Shown: piece by piece, positions 27,696 through 36,471 of the stretch
Layout of the letters: every line of letters starts with the position of its first letter
Position numbering within the stretch: the first letter of the stretch is position 1
Assembly: GCF_000177635.2 (NCBI RefSeq)
Contig: NC_014836.1
Coordinates: forward strand, 2,864,378 to 2,928,377
From: Desulfurispirillum indicum S5
GTDB lineage: Bacteria > Chrysiogenota > Chrysiogenetes > Chrysiogenales > Chrysiogenaceae
Direction of reading: 5' to 3'
DNA: 64,000 bases
Program-made: the position numbers and the translations under genes
Notes under the pieces: model-generated
What the model was told of the DNA's origin: nothing
The model's input: the letters and a program-made list of their open reading frames with translations, nothing else
Database searches by the model: none

Positions 27696-29363
27696 CTAGT
27701 CGCTGTCACTGCGATACTTCTCCCGCAGATGATTCCGTATGGCAATGGCCGTCAGGTTCAGCACCACGATGATCAGCACCAGGGTCAGGGCCGTGGCGTA
27801 CACCAGGGGCCGAGCCGCTTCCACGTTAGGGCTCTGGAAGCCCACATCGTAGATATGGAAGCCCAGGTGCATGAACTTGCGCTCCAGGTGAACATAGGGG
27901 AAGTTCCCGTCAATGGGCAGGTTGGGGGCCAGTTTGACCACGCCCACCAGCATCAGGGGAGCCACTTCTCCGGCGGCGCGGGCCACGGCCAGAATCAGCC
28001 CCGTCATCATGGCAGGGGCCGAAAGGGGGACAATGACCTTCCACAGGGTCTCCGACTTGGTGGCCCCCAGAGCCAGGCTGCCATTGCGGATGGTGCTGGG
28101 GATGCGGGTCAGACCCTCTTCGGTGGAGACAATCACCACCGGCAGGGTCAGCAGGGCCAGGGTCAGAGAGGCCCAGATCAGACCCGGCGTACCAAAGGTG
28201 GGCGCGGGCAGAGCCTCGGGGTAGAAGAGACGGTCGATATTGCCCCCCAGGAAGTAGACGAAGAAGCCCAGGCCAAAGACGCCAAAGACGATGGACGGCA
28301 CCCCGGCCAGGTTGTTCACGGCGATGCGGATGGTACGCACGATGGGTCCCTGCTTAGCGTATTCGCGCAGGTAGATAGCAGCCAGCACGCCCAGGGGCGT
28401 GACCACGATGGACATGACGATAACCATCATGACCGTACCAAATATGGCGGGCAGAATGCCTCCTTCGGTGTTGGCCTCGCGGGGATATCCGGTGACAAAG
28501 TCTTTGAACTCGGCAGCATAGTGACCCATTTTCTGGAACACACCCATGGCGTTGGGGCGATAGGCCCGCACGATGTGGGCCAGGGGAATCTCCAATTCAC
28601 TGCCATCCATGACCAGGGCGGTGATGCTGTCCCGGGCGGCCTGCTGGCGCAGGGCCATCAGATCGCGGTGGAGGACGCTGTACTCGTCATCCAGGCTGGT
28701 AAGCTGGGCATCCAGCTCGGCCAGGCGCGTGGAAATTTCCTCTGGCGTAAAGCGCTCCTTCTGCAGCACCAGGCGGCGCTGGTCCAGGCGCACCTGCTCG
28801 ATGCGGAAGTTGATGCTGCCGATGTCGTAGCGCTCCAGGTGGTTCATCTGAGCTGCCAGGGCCAGGCTGCGCTTGAGGCGTTCCTGCAGTTCGCCCCAGG
28901 CTTCTTCACCGGAAGCAACGATCTCACCGCGCTCCTTCACGTTGATCAGACGACCATAGAAGTTGCCCCACTCCATGCGCTCCAGCACCATCAGGTCCTT
29001 GGGGATCTGCCAGTCCTTGATACGAAAATCCAGATACCACAGGAAATCGCGCCCGGTCAGATCCCGGTTGCCCTGCTTGAACAGGTGACGCTCCACCAGA
29101 TCCAGCTCCTCGGGGACATAGTGGCCCGCTTCGCGTATGCGGGTGGCCGTCTGGGTCTCGGAGCGGCTCAGTTCGCCGATAACCTGTACAATGCCCTGGT
29201 CGGGGTGGTCGTAGGTGATTTCATAGACCGTGGCGGGCCAGAAGTGAGAGAGACCGCGCACGGCGATCAGTCCCAACAGCCCCAGCACCATCACCAGGCT
29301 GATGGTGACGGCTCCGGCGTTCAGCCAGATCCAGGGGGTTCCCGAATTAAACCATTTTCTCAT
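27696..29363 (-). CDS. pstA: Phosphate ABC transporter permease PstA, long form
   Basis: The 555-aa permease has a TM at ~15-40, then a ~260-residue extracytoplasmic insert rich in charged coiled-coil sequence (SLALAAQMNHLERYDIGSI). The core permease (~300-545) contains VTPLGVLAAIYLREYA, NLAGVPSIVFGVFGLGFF and the EAA loop RNGSLALGATKSETLWKVI. Short PstA proteins are about 280-300 aa. It partners PstC. Confidence 0.93.
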   Translation of the reverse strand: MRKWFNSGTPWIWLNAGAVTISLVMVLGLLGLIAVRGLSHFWPATVYEITYDHPDQGIVQVIGELSRSETQTATRIREAGHYVPEELDLVERHLFKQGNRDLTGRDFLWYLDFRIKDWQIPKDLMVLERMEWGNFYGRLINVKERGEIVASGEEAWGELQERLKRSLALAAQMNHLERYDIGSINFRIEQVRLDQRRLVLQKERFTPEEISTRLAELDAQLTSLDDEYSVLHRDLMALRQQAARDSITALVMDGSELEIPLAHIVRAYRPNAMGVFQKMGHYAAEFKDFVTGYPREANTEGGILPAIFGTVMMVIVMSIVVTPLGVLAAIYLREYAKQGPIVRTIRIAVNNLAGVPSIVFGVFGLGFFVYFLGGNIDRLFYPEALPAPTFGTPGLIWASLTLALLTLPVVIVSTEEGLTRIPSTIRNGSLALGATKSETLWKVIVPLSAPAMMTGLILAVARAAGEVAPLMLVGVVKLAPNLPIDGNFPYVHLERKFMHLGFHIYDVGFQSPNVEAARPLVYATALTLVLIIVVLNLTAIAIRNHLREKYRSDSD

Positions 29364-29376
29364 ATTCTCACCTGCC

Positions 29377-29392
29377 GCAGGCTGCTGCCTGC
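29377..29392 (-). other. Intercistronic hairpin between pstC and pstA
   Basis: GCAGGC/GCCTGC, 6 bp, with a 4-base loop. There is no T run. It may stabilise one part of the pst mRNA. Confidence 0.35.
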
Positions 29393-29423
29393 CTCTGTAG
29401 AGTTATTCATTTCCATGCTCCTG

Positions 29424-31700
29424 TTACAGCGAAGCATAACGCTTCCGCAGCCGCTGCCTTACCAGCTCCGCGATGGTGTTCACCACAAACGTCAGGGCAA
29501 AGAGCACCAGGGCCGACAGGTAGAGGATGCGGTAGTGGGTGCTGCCCACGGCCGTCTCCGCCATTTCCACCGCGATATTGGCTGACAGGGTACGCATGCC
29601 TTCAAAGATATTGAAGTTGACCACCGGACTGTTGCCCGTGGCCATGAGCACGATCATGGTCTCACCCACGGCACGACCCAGGCCGATCATGATGGCCGAG
29701 AAGATGCCGGGGCTGGCGGTCAGCAGAACCACTTTGGTCACGGTCTGCCAGGGGGTGGCCCCCAGGGCCAGGGAACCCTGGGTCAGGTGCTTGGGCACGG
29801 TGAAGATGGCGTCCTCGGCAATGGAGAAGATGGTGGGGATGACGGCAAAGCCCATGGCAATGCCTACCACCAGGGCGTTGCGCTGGTCATAGGTGATGCC
29901 ATTTTCCGTGAACCACTGACGCATGCTGCCATCGAAGAACCATATCTCGATAAAGGGGCTGGCGGTGACACAGGCCCAGCCGATTACCAGGATCACAGGG
30001 ATCAGCAGGGCACTCTCCCAGCCATCGGGCACGATGTGCATGAGACGGGGGCGGACCTTGGTCCACAGATAGGCAAAGGCGATCATACCCAGGGGCATCA
30101 GCAGCAGGACGCTGAACACCGAGGGCAGGTTGTTTTCCACAAAGGGTGCCAGCCACAAACCGGCCAGGAAGCCGAGAATAACGGTGGGCAGGGCTTCCAT
30201 GATCTCAATGATGGGCTTGACCAGCCCGCGCATCTTGGGACTCATGAAGTAGGCGGTATAGATGGCGCCCATCACCGCCAGGGGAACCGCAAAAAGCATG
30301 GCGTAGAAGGCCGCCTTGATGGTTCCCACGGTCATGGGCACCAGGCTGAACTTGGACTCAAATTCGTCGGTGGCCGATGAGGACTGCCAGACAAAATCAG
30401 CTTCGCTGCGCCCTTCGTACATGACCTTTTCCCACAGGGCCGCCCAGGAAACCTGAGGATGGGGGTTGCGCAGCTCGTAAAAACGCAGCTGGTTGCGGTC
30501 ATCGGCGGCAATGAAGCCGTTGTTGCGGGGTGCCAGACCCATGGCCTGCACCGGATTCCCATCAAAGATTTTCTCCGCCAGCAGGGTGCGGGACGAGGTG
30601 CCATAGTGCACTTTTATCACTCCGCTGGCATCGCCGGTGACAAATCCCTTGCGGGCATGCTCCGCCGTAATGGCAGTAATGGGGGCGCTGTGGGAGTCAA
30701 ATTCCCGGATATGGGTCAGGTTGCGGATGTTTTCCTCGTCGCGCATCAGAAACCACTGGGCCACGCTGCCATCGCTGCTGCCCACCACTATGGACACGGT
30801 GCCCAACAGAAAAGCGAGAGAGCTGATGGTCTGCCCCTCGGCCACCACGCGAGTGCTGTTGACCAGGTGGGCGCTGGAGGGGGTGCTGATGTCATAGTAA
30901 TGGACATGGCCACGGTCATCGGCCACGTACATGGCCTGCATCATATTATCAAGGAGAATACGCTGAATGGTACTTCCGGGGTTTTCCAGTTCATAGGCTG
31001 TGCGGGTCACCGTCACCGCTCCCGTCATAAAGTGGGTCTGGGTACCGTAGACCACCAGCAGCAGGCGGCCATCAGCCGTGGAACCCGCCACAATGTAGCC
31101 CCGCGGCCCGCGCTGAATGGCCAGAGCCTCCAGGGGTTGCCCCTGGGCATCCACCACTACCGCCTCTTCCCCCAGCACATATTCCAGCTTGGGGGTGACC
31201 AGGCGCACATCATCGGGGTAGGAAAGGTCGTAGGCGTGGCTCACCACCAGCGCCTTGCCATTATCCAGACCAAAGGCCACCAGACCGGTGCGCTCCTCGG
31301 CATGGGCAAAGCTGGTGACCTGTTCCCCGGCGCCAAAGGAGACCTGTTCATCCAGGAGAGTCCGACCTTCGTAGGGTTCAAAAAACAGCACCCGGCCGGA
31401 GCGATCAAAACTCACCCCCACTTCCAGATAACGGTCCACCGATGTGAGCAGCACTTCCGCGCCACTTGTGGCTGCCACACTGTGCTGGGCCTTGAACTCC
31501 ATAGTCGCCGGCCGGAAGATGGGCAGAACCTCGATAAACAGAAAAATAAAAATCAGAGCCAGAGCTCCGATAACGCTGAAGCCACCAAAGGCGACCCCGT
31601 ACTTGGTGCCGTGGTCCTTGAAGCCGCGCCACTTACGCAACTTCTCCCGCCGCTCGGGACTGGGCAGAATAGATGACCCGTTGGCTGTTCGTGTTGTCAT
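29424..31700 (-). CDS. pstC: Phosphate ABC transporter permease PstC, long form with a large periplasmic domain
   Basis: The 758-aa protein has a first TM at ~38-60 (VIGALALIFIFLFIEVLPIF), then a ~380-residue periplasmic region. That region's repeated short strands (YVADDRGHVHYYDIS, VVGSSDGSVAQWFL, VTGDASGVIKVHYG) look like a beta-propeller. The permease core (~440-750) contains FLAGLWLAPFVENNLPSV and SLALGATPWQTVTKVVLLTA. Long PstC forms are known in Gammaproteobacteria. It lies after pstS, with a hairpin between. Confidence 0.93.
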   Translation of the reverse strand: MTTRTANGSSILPSPERREKLRKWRGFKDHGTKYGVAFGGFSVIGALALIFIFLFIEVLPIFRPATMEFKAQHSVAATSGAEVLLTSVDRYLEVGVSFDRSGRVLFFEPYEGRTLLDEQVSFGAGEQVTSFAHAEERTGLVAFGLDNGKALVVSHAYDLSYPDDVRLVTPKLEYVLGEEAVVVDAQGQPLEALAIQRGPRGYIVAGSTADGRLLLVVYGTQTHFMTGAVTVTRTAYELENPGSTIQRILLDNMMQAMYVADDRGHVHYYDISTPSSAHLVNSTRVVAEGQTISSLAFLLGTVSIVVGSSDGSVAQWFLMRDEENIRNLTHIREFDSHSAPITAITAEHARKGFVTGDASGVIKVHYGTSSRTLLAEKIFDGNPVQAMGLAPRNNGFIAADDRNQLRFYELRNPHPQVSWAALWEKVMYEGRSEADFVWQSSSATDEFESKFSLVPMTVGTIKAAFYAMLFAVPLAVMGAIYTAYFMSPKMRGLVKPIIEIMEALPTVILGFLAGLWLAPFVENNLPSVFSVLLLMPLGMIAFAYLWTKVRPRLMHIVPDGWESALLIPVILVIGWACVTASPFIEIWFFDGSMRQWFTENGITYDQRNALVVGIAMGFAVIPTIFSIAEDAIFTVPKHLTQGSLALGATPWQTVTKVVLLTASPGIFSAIMIGLGRAVGETMIVLMATGNSPVVNFNIFEGMRTLSANIAVEMAETAVGSTHYRILYLSALVLFALTFVVNTIAELVRQRLRKRYASL

Positions 31701-31772
31701 GGAAGGTTACTCCCTCAACCAGTTCTATATTTGCAAGGAGAAAAACAAGGTGCCTGCCCCTCACGCACCACA

Positions 31773-31798
31773 AGCCGTTGCGGTCTCCCGCAACGGCT
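31773..31798 (-). other. Stable hairpin between pstS and pstC
   Basis: A perfect 11-bp stem, AGCCGTTGCGG/CCGCAACGGCT, has a TCTC loop. It lies 29 bases after the pstS stop with no T run. Such a structure would protect or partly terminate the mRNA so that PstS exceeds the permeases. Confidence 0.6.
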
Positions 31799-31826
31799 CT
31801 GGGGGGGCAAGAGACGTCAGACGCTA

Positions 31827-32807
31827 TCAGTCAAGGCCAAGATCTTTGCGGATTTTGCCAGCCACTGACTCGGGCAGGGGCACAAAGCCATCGCGGTTTA
31901 CCACGTCCTGACCCTGCTTGGAGAGAACCATCTTCAGGAACTCACGCTCCATGGGAGGCAGGGGACGGTTGGGGTGCTTGTTTACAGCCAGGTACAGGTA
32001 GCGGGCCAAGGGGTAATCGCCGCTGGCAGCATTCTCGGCAGTGGCTTCAGCAAATTTTCCGCCATGCTCACGGGCAAGGGGAACCACGCGTACACCGGAA
32101 GTGCGGTAGCCAATACCGGAGTAGCCAATGCCATTCAGGGACTCAGTGACACCCTGAACAACAGAAGAGGAGCCAGGCTGCTCGTTGATGCTGTCCTTGA
32201 AGTCACCATCACACATGGCGTGCTGACGGAAGAAGCCATAGGTACCGGAAACGGCGTTACGGCTGTACAGGGTGATGTCACGGTTGGCCCAGGCACCGGT
32301 CAGGCCAACCTGGCCCCAGCGGTTGATGTCATTGCCCAGTCCGCAGCGACGGGTGGAAGAGAAAATGGCGTCAATCTGGGGAATAGACAGGCCCTGGATG
32401 GGGTTGTCCTTGTTGACAAACACCGCAACCATGTCGATGGCCACAGGTACCAGTACGGGGGGATATCCATGACGCTGCTCAAAGGCTGCCTTTTCCGTGT
32501 CGCGCATGCCACGGCTCATGGGACCGAAGTTGGAAGTTCCCTCTGTCAGAGCAGGAGGAGCGGTGGAAGTACCGGCACCCTGAATCTGGATGTTAACGTT
32601 GGGGTAGAAGCCCTGGAACTCCTCAGCCCACAGAGTCATCAGATTGTTGAGGGTGTCGGAACCAATACTGGACAGGTTACCGGAAACACCACGGGTTTCC
32701 TTGTAGGTAGGAAGCTTGGGATCGACATCTGCTGTGGCGGTGACGGCCAGTACGCTTGCCGATACCAGCAGGGTGGCCAGTCCTTTCATTACGCCTTTGA
32801 CTTTCAT
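31827..32807 (-). CDS. pstS: Phosphate ABC transporter substrate-binding protein PstS
   Basis: The 326-aa periplasmic protein has a signal peptide ([17 protein letters not shown], then D). Ligand-binding segments include [31 protein letters not shown] and [19 protein letters not shown]. It delivers phosphate to PstC/PstA. It is first in the pst-pho operon. The leader carries a phased Pho-box-like array. Confidence 0.95.
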   Translation of the reverse strand: MKVKGVMKGLATLLVSASVLAVTATADVDPKLPTYKETRGVSGNLSSIGSDTLNNLMTLWAEEFQGFYPNVNIQIQGAGTSTAPPALTEGTSNFGPMSRGMRDTEKAAFEQRHGYPPVLVPVAIDMVAVFVNKDNPIQGLSIPQIDAIFSSTRRCGLGNDINRWGQVGLTGAWANRDITLYSRNAVSGTYGFFRQHAMCDGDFKDSINEQPGSSSVVQGVTESLNGIGYSGIGYRTSGVRVVPLAREHGGKFAEATAENAASGDYPLARYLYLAVNKHPNRPLPPMEREFLKMVLSKQGQDVVNRDGFVPLPESVAGKIRKDLGLD

Positions 32808-32859
32808 GCATCTTCTCCTTGCGTTTTTTCCATGCGTTTGTGCAATTAAAACTGCAGAG

Positions 32860-32913
32860 AGGATACGATCCCGGTGTCATGGAACTATCAGCGGAATGTA
32901 AAAAAAATGTAAA
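32860..32913 (-). promoter_or_regulatory. Pho-box-like array and promoter of pstS
   Basis: Read on the plus strand, four related hexamers start exactly 11 bp apart: TGTCAT (32875), TATCAG (32886), TGTAAA (32897) and TGTAAA (32908). Read on the minus strand, the distal pair is TTTACA-N5-TTTACA. PhoB/PhoP boxes are 11-bp-phased direct repeats. Nine bases further on, a weak -10, TATCCT, faces pstS. The half-site orientation is opposite to the E. coli convention. Confidence 0.6.
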
Positions 32914-33157
32914 ACCTGAAAACAGAGGGGAAGATGGTCGCAAAGGCAACGCAGGTGCGGATGAATGAAACTTCAGTAGTGCGTTAAGAGCGAGCGGGCA
33001 AACCGGTTGAGCCATAAACAGGGAAATAGTCTGCACAAAAAGTTGCAATTTGTATCGCGCAATGGTTATTATTTTTAACTGTAGCTGATTTGCCATTTAC
33101 TGATGGAGGACGCTGACATGTGGCAAAACCCGCTTGCCGGAAAAGTATTGGTGAGCC
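32914..33157. other. Rest of the divergent region before the 7TMR kinase
   Basis: I see no gene and no clear promoter. It is AT-rich and includes the short leader of the kinase gene. Confidence 0.5.
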
Positions 33158-35104
33158 GTGCTTAACCACAGGCACTGGCGCGTACGCCTGCTGGCGGCTC
33201 TGGGCACTTCCCTGCTGCTGTGGCTCTCTGCAGCCAATGGGCAGATGGTTGCCTTTGATGCTGCCAACCGTGACCTGACCCCATCCCTCCTGTCCCATAT
33301 CGAATATCTGCCCGATCCCCAACACATTCATACCTACGCCTCAGCCAGGGAGAGCCAGGAGTGGCTTCCCCTGGAACGCAGCAATCTTGGCTATCTGAGT
33401 TATCCCATCTGGACGCGCCTGAACATTACCAACTCCCACCCCAGGGCGCAGGAACTGGTGCTATATAACCAGCGTCCATTCGTCAACCATATTGATGTGT
33501 TTGTGGAGGCAGAGCATGGTTTTGAGTTCCGTAGAAACCTGGGTTACTTCTCTGATCAGCGGAACCAGCATCAGGCCAGTCAGTTTGGCCACCTGCTGCT
33601 TTCTGTTGAGCCGGGCCAGACCTATACCCTGCTGACCCGCCTGGAAACGCGGGGAGCCATTGAGACTGACTGGCGGGTGGCTTCCCCGGCGGACTACTCC
33701 CGCGAGCAGGTGATTGAGCTGTTCAAGTGGGGCCTGTACTTTGGCCTGCTGGCGGCTTTGGCGATATACAGCCTGATGAGTGGACTAATGATGCGACGCG
33801 GCAGTATCCTGTTCTATCTGGGCTACTGCTTTTGTGCCTTTGGGTTTATGATGGGCTACAGCGGGGTTGCGCGCATTATTTCCCTGGGGATACCGGCACC
33901 GATCTGGTTTTACAGCAACTGGCTGATGGGCCTTGGATCAATTCTCTTTTTGCTGCTGCTTTGCATTTACTTCCTGGAAACCCGTCGCACCATGCCCACG
34001 ATGGACAAGTGCATAAAACTTATGGCGATACTGACGAGCCTGGCGATCCTTCTATTTGTGGCAGCACCCTGGTACCCGTGGATATACGCCAGCCAGAACA
34101 TCATAATGCAGCCACTACTGCTTCTTAGCTATGCGGGTTTAGTGGCAGCGGGCGTGCTGGCTGTCAGGCGAGGAGTCAGCGGTGGCTGGTTCTTCCTGAT
34201 GGGGCAGGTGCTCTTTATTGTCCTCCTGGCCGGTATTATCTTCCTGGCCCAATACGGCCTGATCAGTAACCTTAAGCTGGTGTTCTGGTCCATACCCGTT
34301 GGTCAGACCCTGTTGGTCACCATGCTCTCCCTGGCCATTGCCAAGCAGGCCCGTGACCAGCACCGTGAGCACGAAATGCAGCGCCAGCTTCTGGTGGAAC
34401 AGTCCCGTTTTGCAAGCGTGGGACGCTCAGTGGGGATGGTGGCCCACCAGTGGCGCTCGCCCCTGGCACGCATAGGCGCGTTGGTGAGTGAACTGGAGGT
34501 ATACCAGGAAGCAAAGGGTGAATCCACCTCCCATGATCAGCGCATCAATCAGGTGCTTGAGTACATGCACCAGTGCCTGGCCACCATGGGCGGAACCATT
34601 GAAGACTTCCGCAGCTTTTATTCCGCCAATACAAACTGTGAGGCCTTTTTCCCCCACACCATGATCAAGCATGTGCTGGCAATCCTTCATGAAAGACTGT
34701 TACAGCAGGGCGTTGATGTCCACTACACCTTTCCGGACAAGCCATGCCAGGTCGTAAGCCACCCCACAGCACTGGTCCATGCCACCATGGTGCTGATGGA
34801 GAACGCCCTGGATACCTTTCAGCTGCGTCGGGTAGACGAGCCTCGCATCCAGGTGACCCTCAGGTGCGCCAATGGGCGGGTTGCCTTGTCTGTTGCCGAT
34901 AATGGCGGCGGGATCGCTTCCCACTTACAGGGGAAAATATTCGAGCCCTCTGTAAGCGGCAAAACAGACGGAATGGGGATTGGGCTCTATATCGCCCGCA
35001 TGCTGGTGCAGGAGCGACTGAAGGGAACGATCAGCGTCGAAAACCGTAACGGTGGCGCGTGCTTCCACATAGAATTCCCCGCTTCGTCAGGTGACGAAGG
35101 GTGA
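33158..35104 (+). CDS. 7TMR-DISM sensor histidine kinase
   Basis: The 648-aa protein has a signal peptide (LLAALGTSLLLWLSAANG), a periplasmic 7TMR-DISMED2-like domain (~40-185; YPIWTRLNITN, YNQRPFVNHIDVFVE), seven TM helices (~190-390) and a kinase core. The His box is GMVAHQWRSPLARIG; the HATPase has LMENALDTF, DNGGGIASHL and GMGIGLYIARMLV. It probably senses an extracellular small molecule or carbohydrate. No receiver gene is adjacent. GTG 33158 gives the complete signal peptide; ribosome binding looks weak. Confidence 0.9.
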   Translation: MLNHRHWRVRLLAALGTSLLLWLSAANGQMVAFDAANRDLTPSLLSHIEYLPDPQHIHTYASARESQEWLPLERSNLGYLSYPIWTRLNITNSHPRAQELVLYNQRPFVNHIDVFVEAEHGFEFRRNLGYFSDQRNQHQASQFGHLLLSVEPGQTYTLLTRLETRGAIETDWRVASPADYSREQVIELFKWGLYFGLLAALAIYSLMSGLMMRRGSILFYLGYCFCAFGFMMGYSGVARIISLGIPAPIWFYSNWLMGLGSILFLLLLCIYFLETRRTMPTMDKCIKLMAILTSLAILLFVAAPWYPWIYASQNIIMQPLLLLSYAGLVAAGVLAVRRGVSGGWFFLMGQVLFIVLLAGIIFLAQYGLISNLKLVFWSIPVGQTLLVTMLSLAIAKQARDQHREHEMQRQLLVEQSRFASVGRSVGMVAHQWRSPLARIGALVSELEVYQEAKGESTSHDQRINQVLEYMHQCLATMGGTIEDFRSFYSANTNCEAFFPHTMIKHVLAILHERLLQQGVDVHYTFPDKPCQVVSHPTALVHATMVLMENALDTFQLRRVDEPRIQVTLRCANGRVALSVADNGGGIASHLQGKIFEPSVSGKTDGMGIGLYIARMLVQERLKGTISVENRNGGACFHIEFPASSGDEG

Positions 35105-35110
35105 CTCCTG

Positions 35111-35125
35111 CTAGCAGGCTGCTAG
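35111..35125. repeat. CTAG-CAGGCTG-CTAG scar of the dispersed element
   Basis: A 7-bp CAGGCTG, identical to the element terminus, is flanked by direct CTAG repeats. The right-hand CTAG supplies the TAG stop of the SIMPL gene. This looks like an excision footprint or minimal remnant with a 4-bp target duplication; chance is possible for so short a sequence. Confidence 0.5.
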
Positions 35126-35829
35126 AAGTCGAGGAAAATGCTCCCCCCCACCCGCACCTGAATGCGGCTGCTGCCAGATTCCATGGCCGGCGGCGCGATG
35201 GACATGGTGCTCACCTCCGCGCTGCTGCGCTGCAGGAACATATCGCGGGGAGGCTCCTGGCTGTAACTGTTCACGTGCAGCTGACCCAGGCGATAGCTCC
35301 TGGCCCCCAGTTCCTTGCGAATCAGCTCCGCCTGCTGGCGAAACTTCTGCAACGCCTGACGGGTCAACGCATCGCTTTGCCGGTCATGTAACTGAGGTGA
35401 GGGAGAAAATACCACGGAAGTCACCGCCAGCCTCTCCTGCAGGCGCGCAATGGCCTGCTGCATCTGAACGATATTTGTGGAGCGCAGCTCCACCTCCTGC
35501 TGCACCTGCCAGATGATCGGTTCGCGGCCCCGCTGTTCAGCACTCTGGGGCAGGGGAGTGGTGCGGTAGCCACGGTGGCGGCTCTTGACATCAGCAAAGG
35601 AGCCCAGCTGACGCTGCATCCACTCCATGGTGCGATTCACCTCATCGGCCGCCACAGAGGGCTGGGCAGACTGAGTCTGATATCGCAGCATTACGGTGAT
35701 GGTGTCGTTTTCCACCTCCCCTTCAGCGCTGACCTCAAACTGGATCATGTTTTCCGGAAATTCACCGGCCAGCACAGCCGGCACCAGGCACAACAGGGTT
35801 ACAAGCAAAAACAGCATAGGGTATTTCAT
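35122..35829 (-). CDS. SIMPL (DUF541) domain exported protein
   Basis: The 235-aa protein has a signal peptide (MLFLLVTLLCLVPAVLA). The SIMPL pattern follows: QFEVSAEGEVENDTITVMLR, then VKSRHRGYRTTP, and KFRQQAELIRKELGARSYRL near the end. DUF541 proteins are periplasmic or outer-membrane proteins of uncertain function, some linked to oxidative stress. It is oriented convergently with the 7TMR kinase, whose stop is 17 bases away. Confidence 0.88.
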   Translation of the reverse strand: MKYPMLFLLVTLLCLVPAVLAGEFPENMIQFEVSAEGEVENDTITVMLRYQTQSAQPSVAADEVNRTMEWMQRQLGSFADVKSRHRGYRTTPLPQSAEQRGREPIIWQVQQEVELRSTNIVQMQQAIARLQERLAVTSVVFSPSPQLHDRQSDALTRQALQKFRQQAELIRKELGARSYRLGQLHVNSYSQEPPRDMFLQRSSAEVSTMSIAPPAMESGSSRIQVRVGGSIFLDF

Positions 35830-35933
35830 GACGTGACTCCTTCTTCAGAGTTTCCTTGCATGGGCGAAATGGAGTTTCAAACTTTTCCCCATAGCGTACC
35901 TTGTACTATAAAACAACACCTTCAGGAGAGTAC

Positions 35934-36322
35934 ATGAAGAAACTGCAGATCTTCGGGGTTGGCTGCGCCAGGTGTCGCCAGCAAGTGGAAAACGCCCACA
36001 GAGCCATAGCAGCTTGCTGAAATACTTAAAAATACGCAGGCAATTGAAAAATGCTCAGGTGCAAGGCGCTCGCGGAGCGTGGAATGAAGCGTACTCCCCG
36101 TACGTTGCAATGACGCGCGACGGCGGGCAACACCGCAGATGAGGGTTTTTCAGCAGCCTGATAGAGGAAAGCGACGCCAACTATGAACTGGAAAAGATCA
36201 CCGATATAAACGCAATCATCGGAATGGGTATCATGATCGCCCCGGGAATCGCCATTGACGGTGAGCTGAAATCCACCGGCAAACTCCTGTGCACAGAAGA
36301 GATTAAAAAACTGCTGACATGA
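35934..36322 (+). pseudogene. Thioredoxin_3-type redox protein gene interrupted by the mobile element
   Basis: ATG 35934 follows AGGAGAG and encodes MKKLQIFGVGCARCRQQVEN. The reading frame runs into the 151-bp element at 36010. After the element the family C-terminus resumes: NYELEKITDINAIIGMGIM, then APGIAIDGELKSTGK and TEEIKKLL. Deleting the element plus one ATAG joins HRAI to EESDANYEL in frame and gives a 77-aa protein with a C-x-x-C site (CARC). Such small disulfide proteins often accompany permeases of the type at 38 kb. As written the gene is inactive. Confidence 0.9.
36010..36160 (+). mobile_element. Complete 151-bp MITE-like element with 4-bp target duplication
   Basis: The ends are CAGCTTGCTGAAA and, inverted, CAGGCTGCTGAAA (11 of 13 match). 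ATAG flanks both sides (36006-36009 and 36161-36164). There is no coding capacity, so transposition would need a transposase elsewhere. The body carries the AATTGAAAAATGCTCAGGTG, TACGTTGCAATGACGCG and CACCGCAGATGAGGG blocks seen in the other copies. The interrupted gene proves insertion. Confidence 0.88.
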
Positions 36323-36471
36323 CCCGATATCAGCAGTTCAGCCTGCCTCTCTCTACAGGCAAATTGATTTGACCGCTTCTCCCCCCCTGAACTATTGTGT
36401 GCCAAAGGAATGAATTGGAGTTCAGCCTCGATTCCACAGCCAGGAATTATCCAAGTGTGCAAGGAGAGAAC

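Noticed and set aside
29377-29392. Another copy of the dispersed element (GCAGGCTGCTG)
   Set aside because: Only about ten bases match, and the sequence is explained by its own hairpin.
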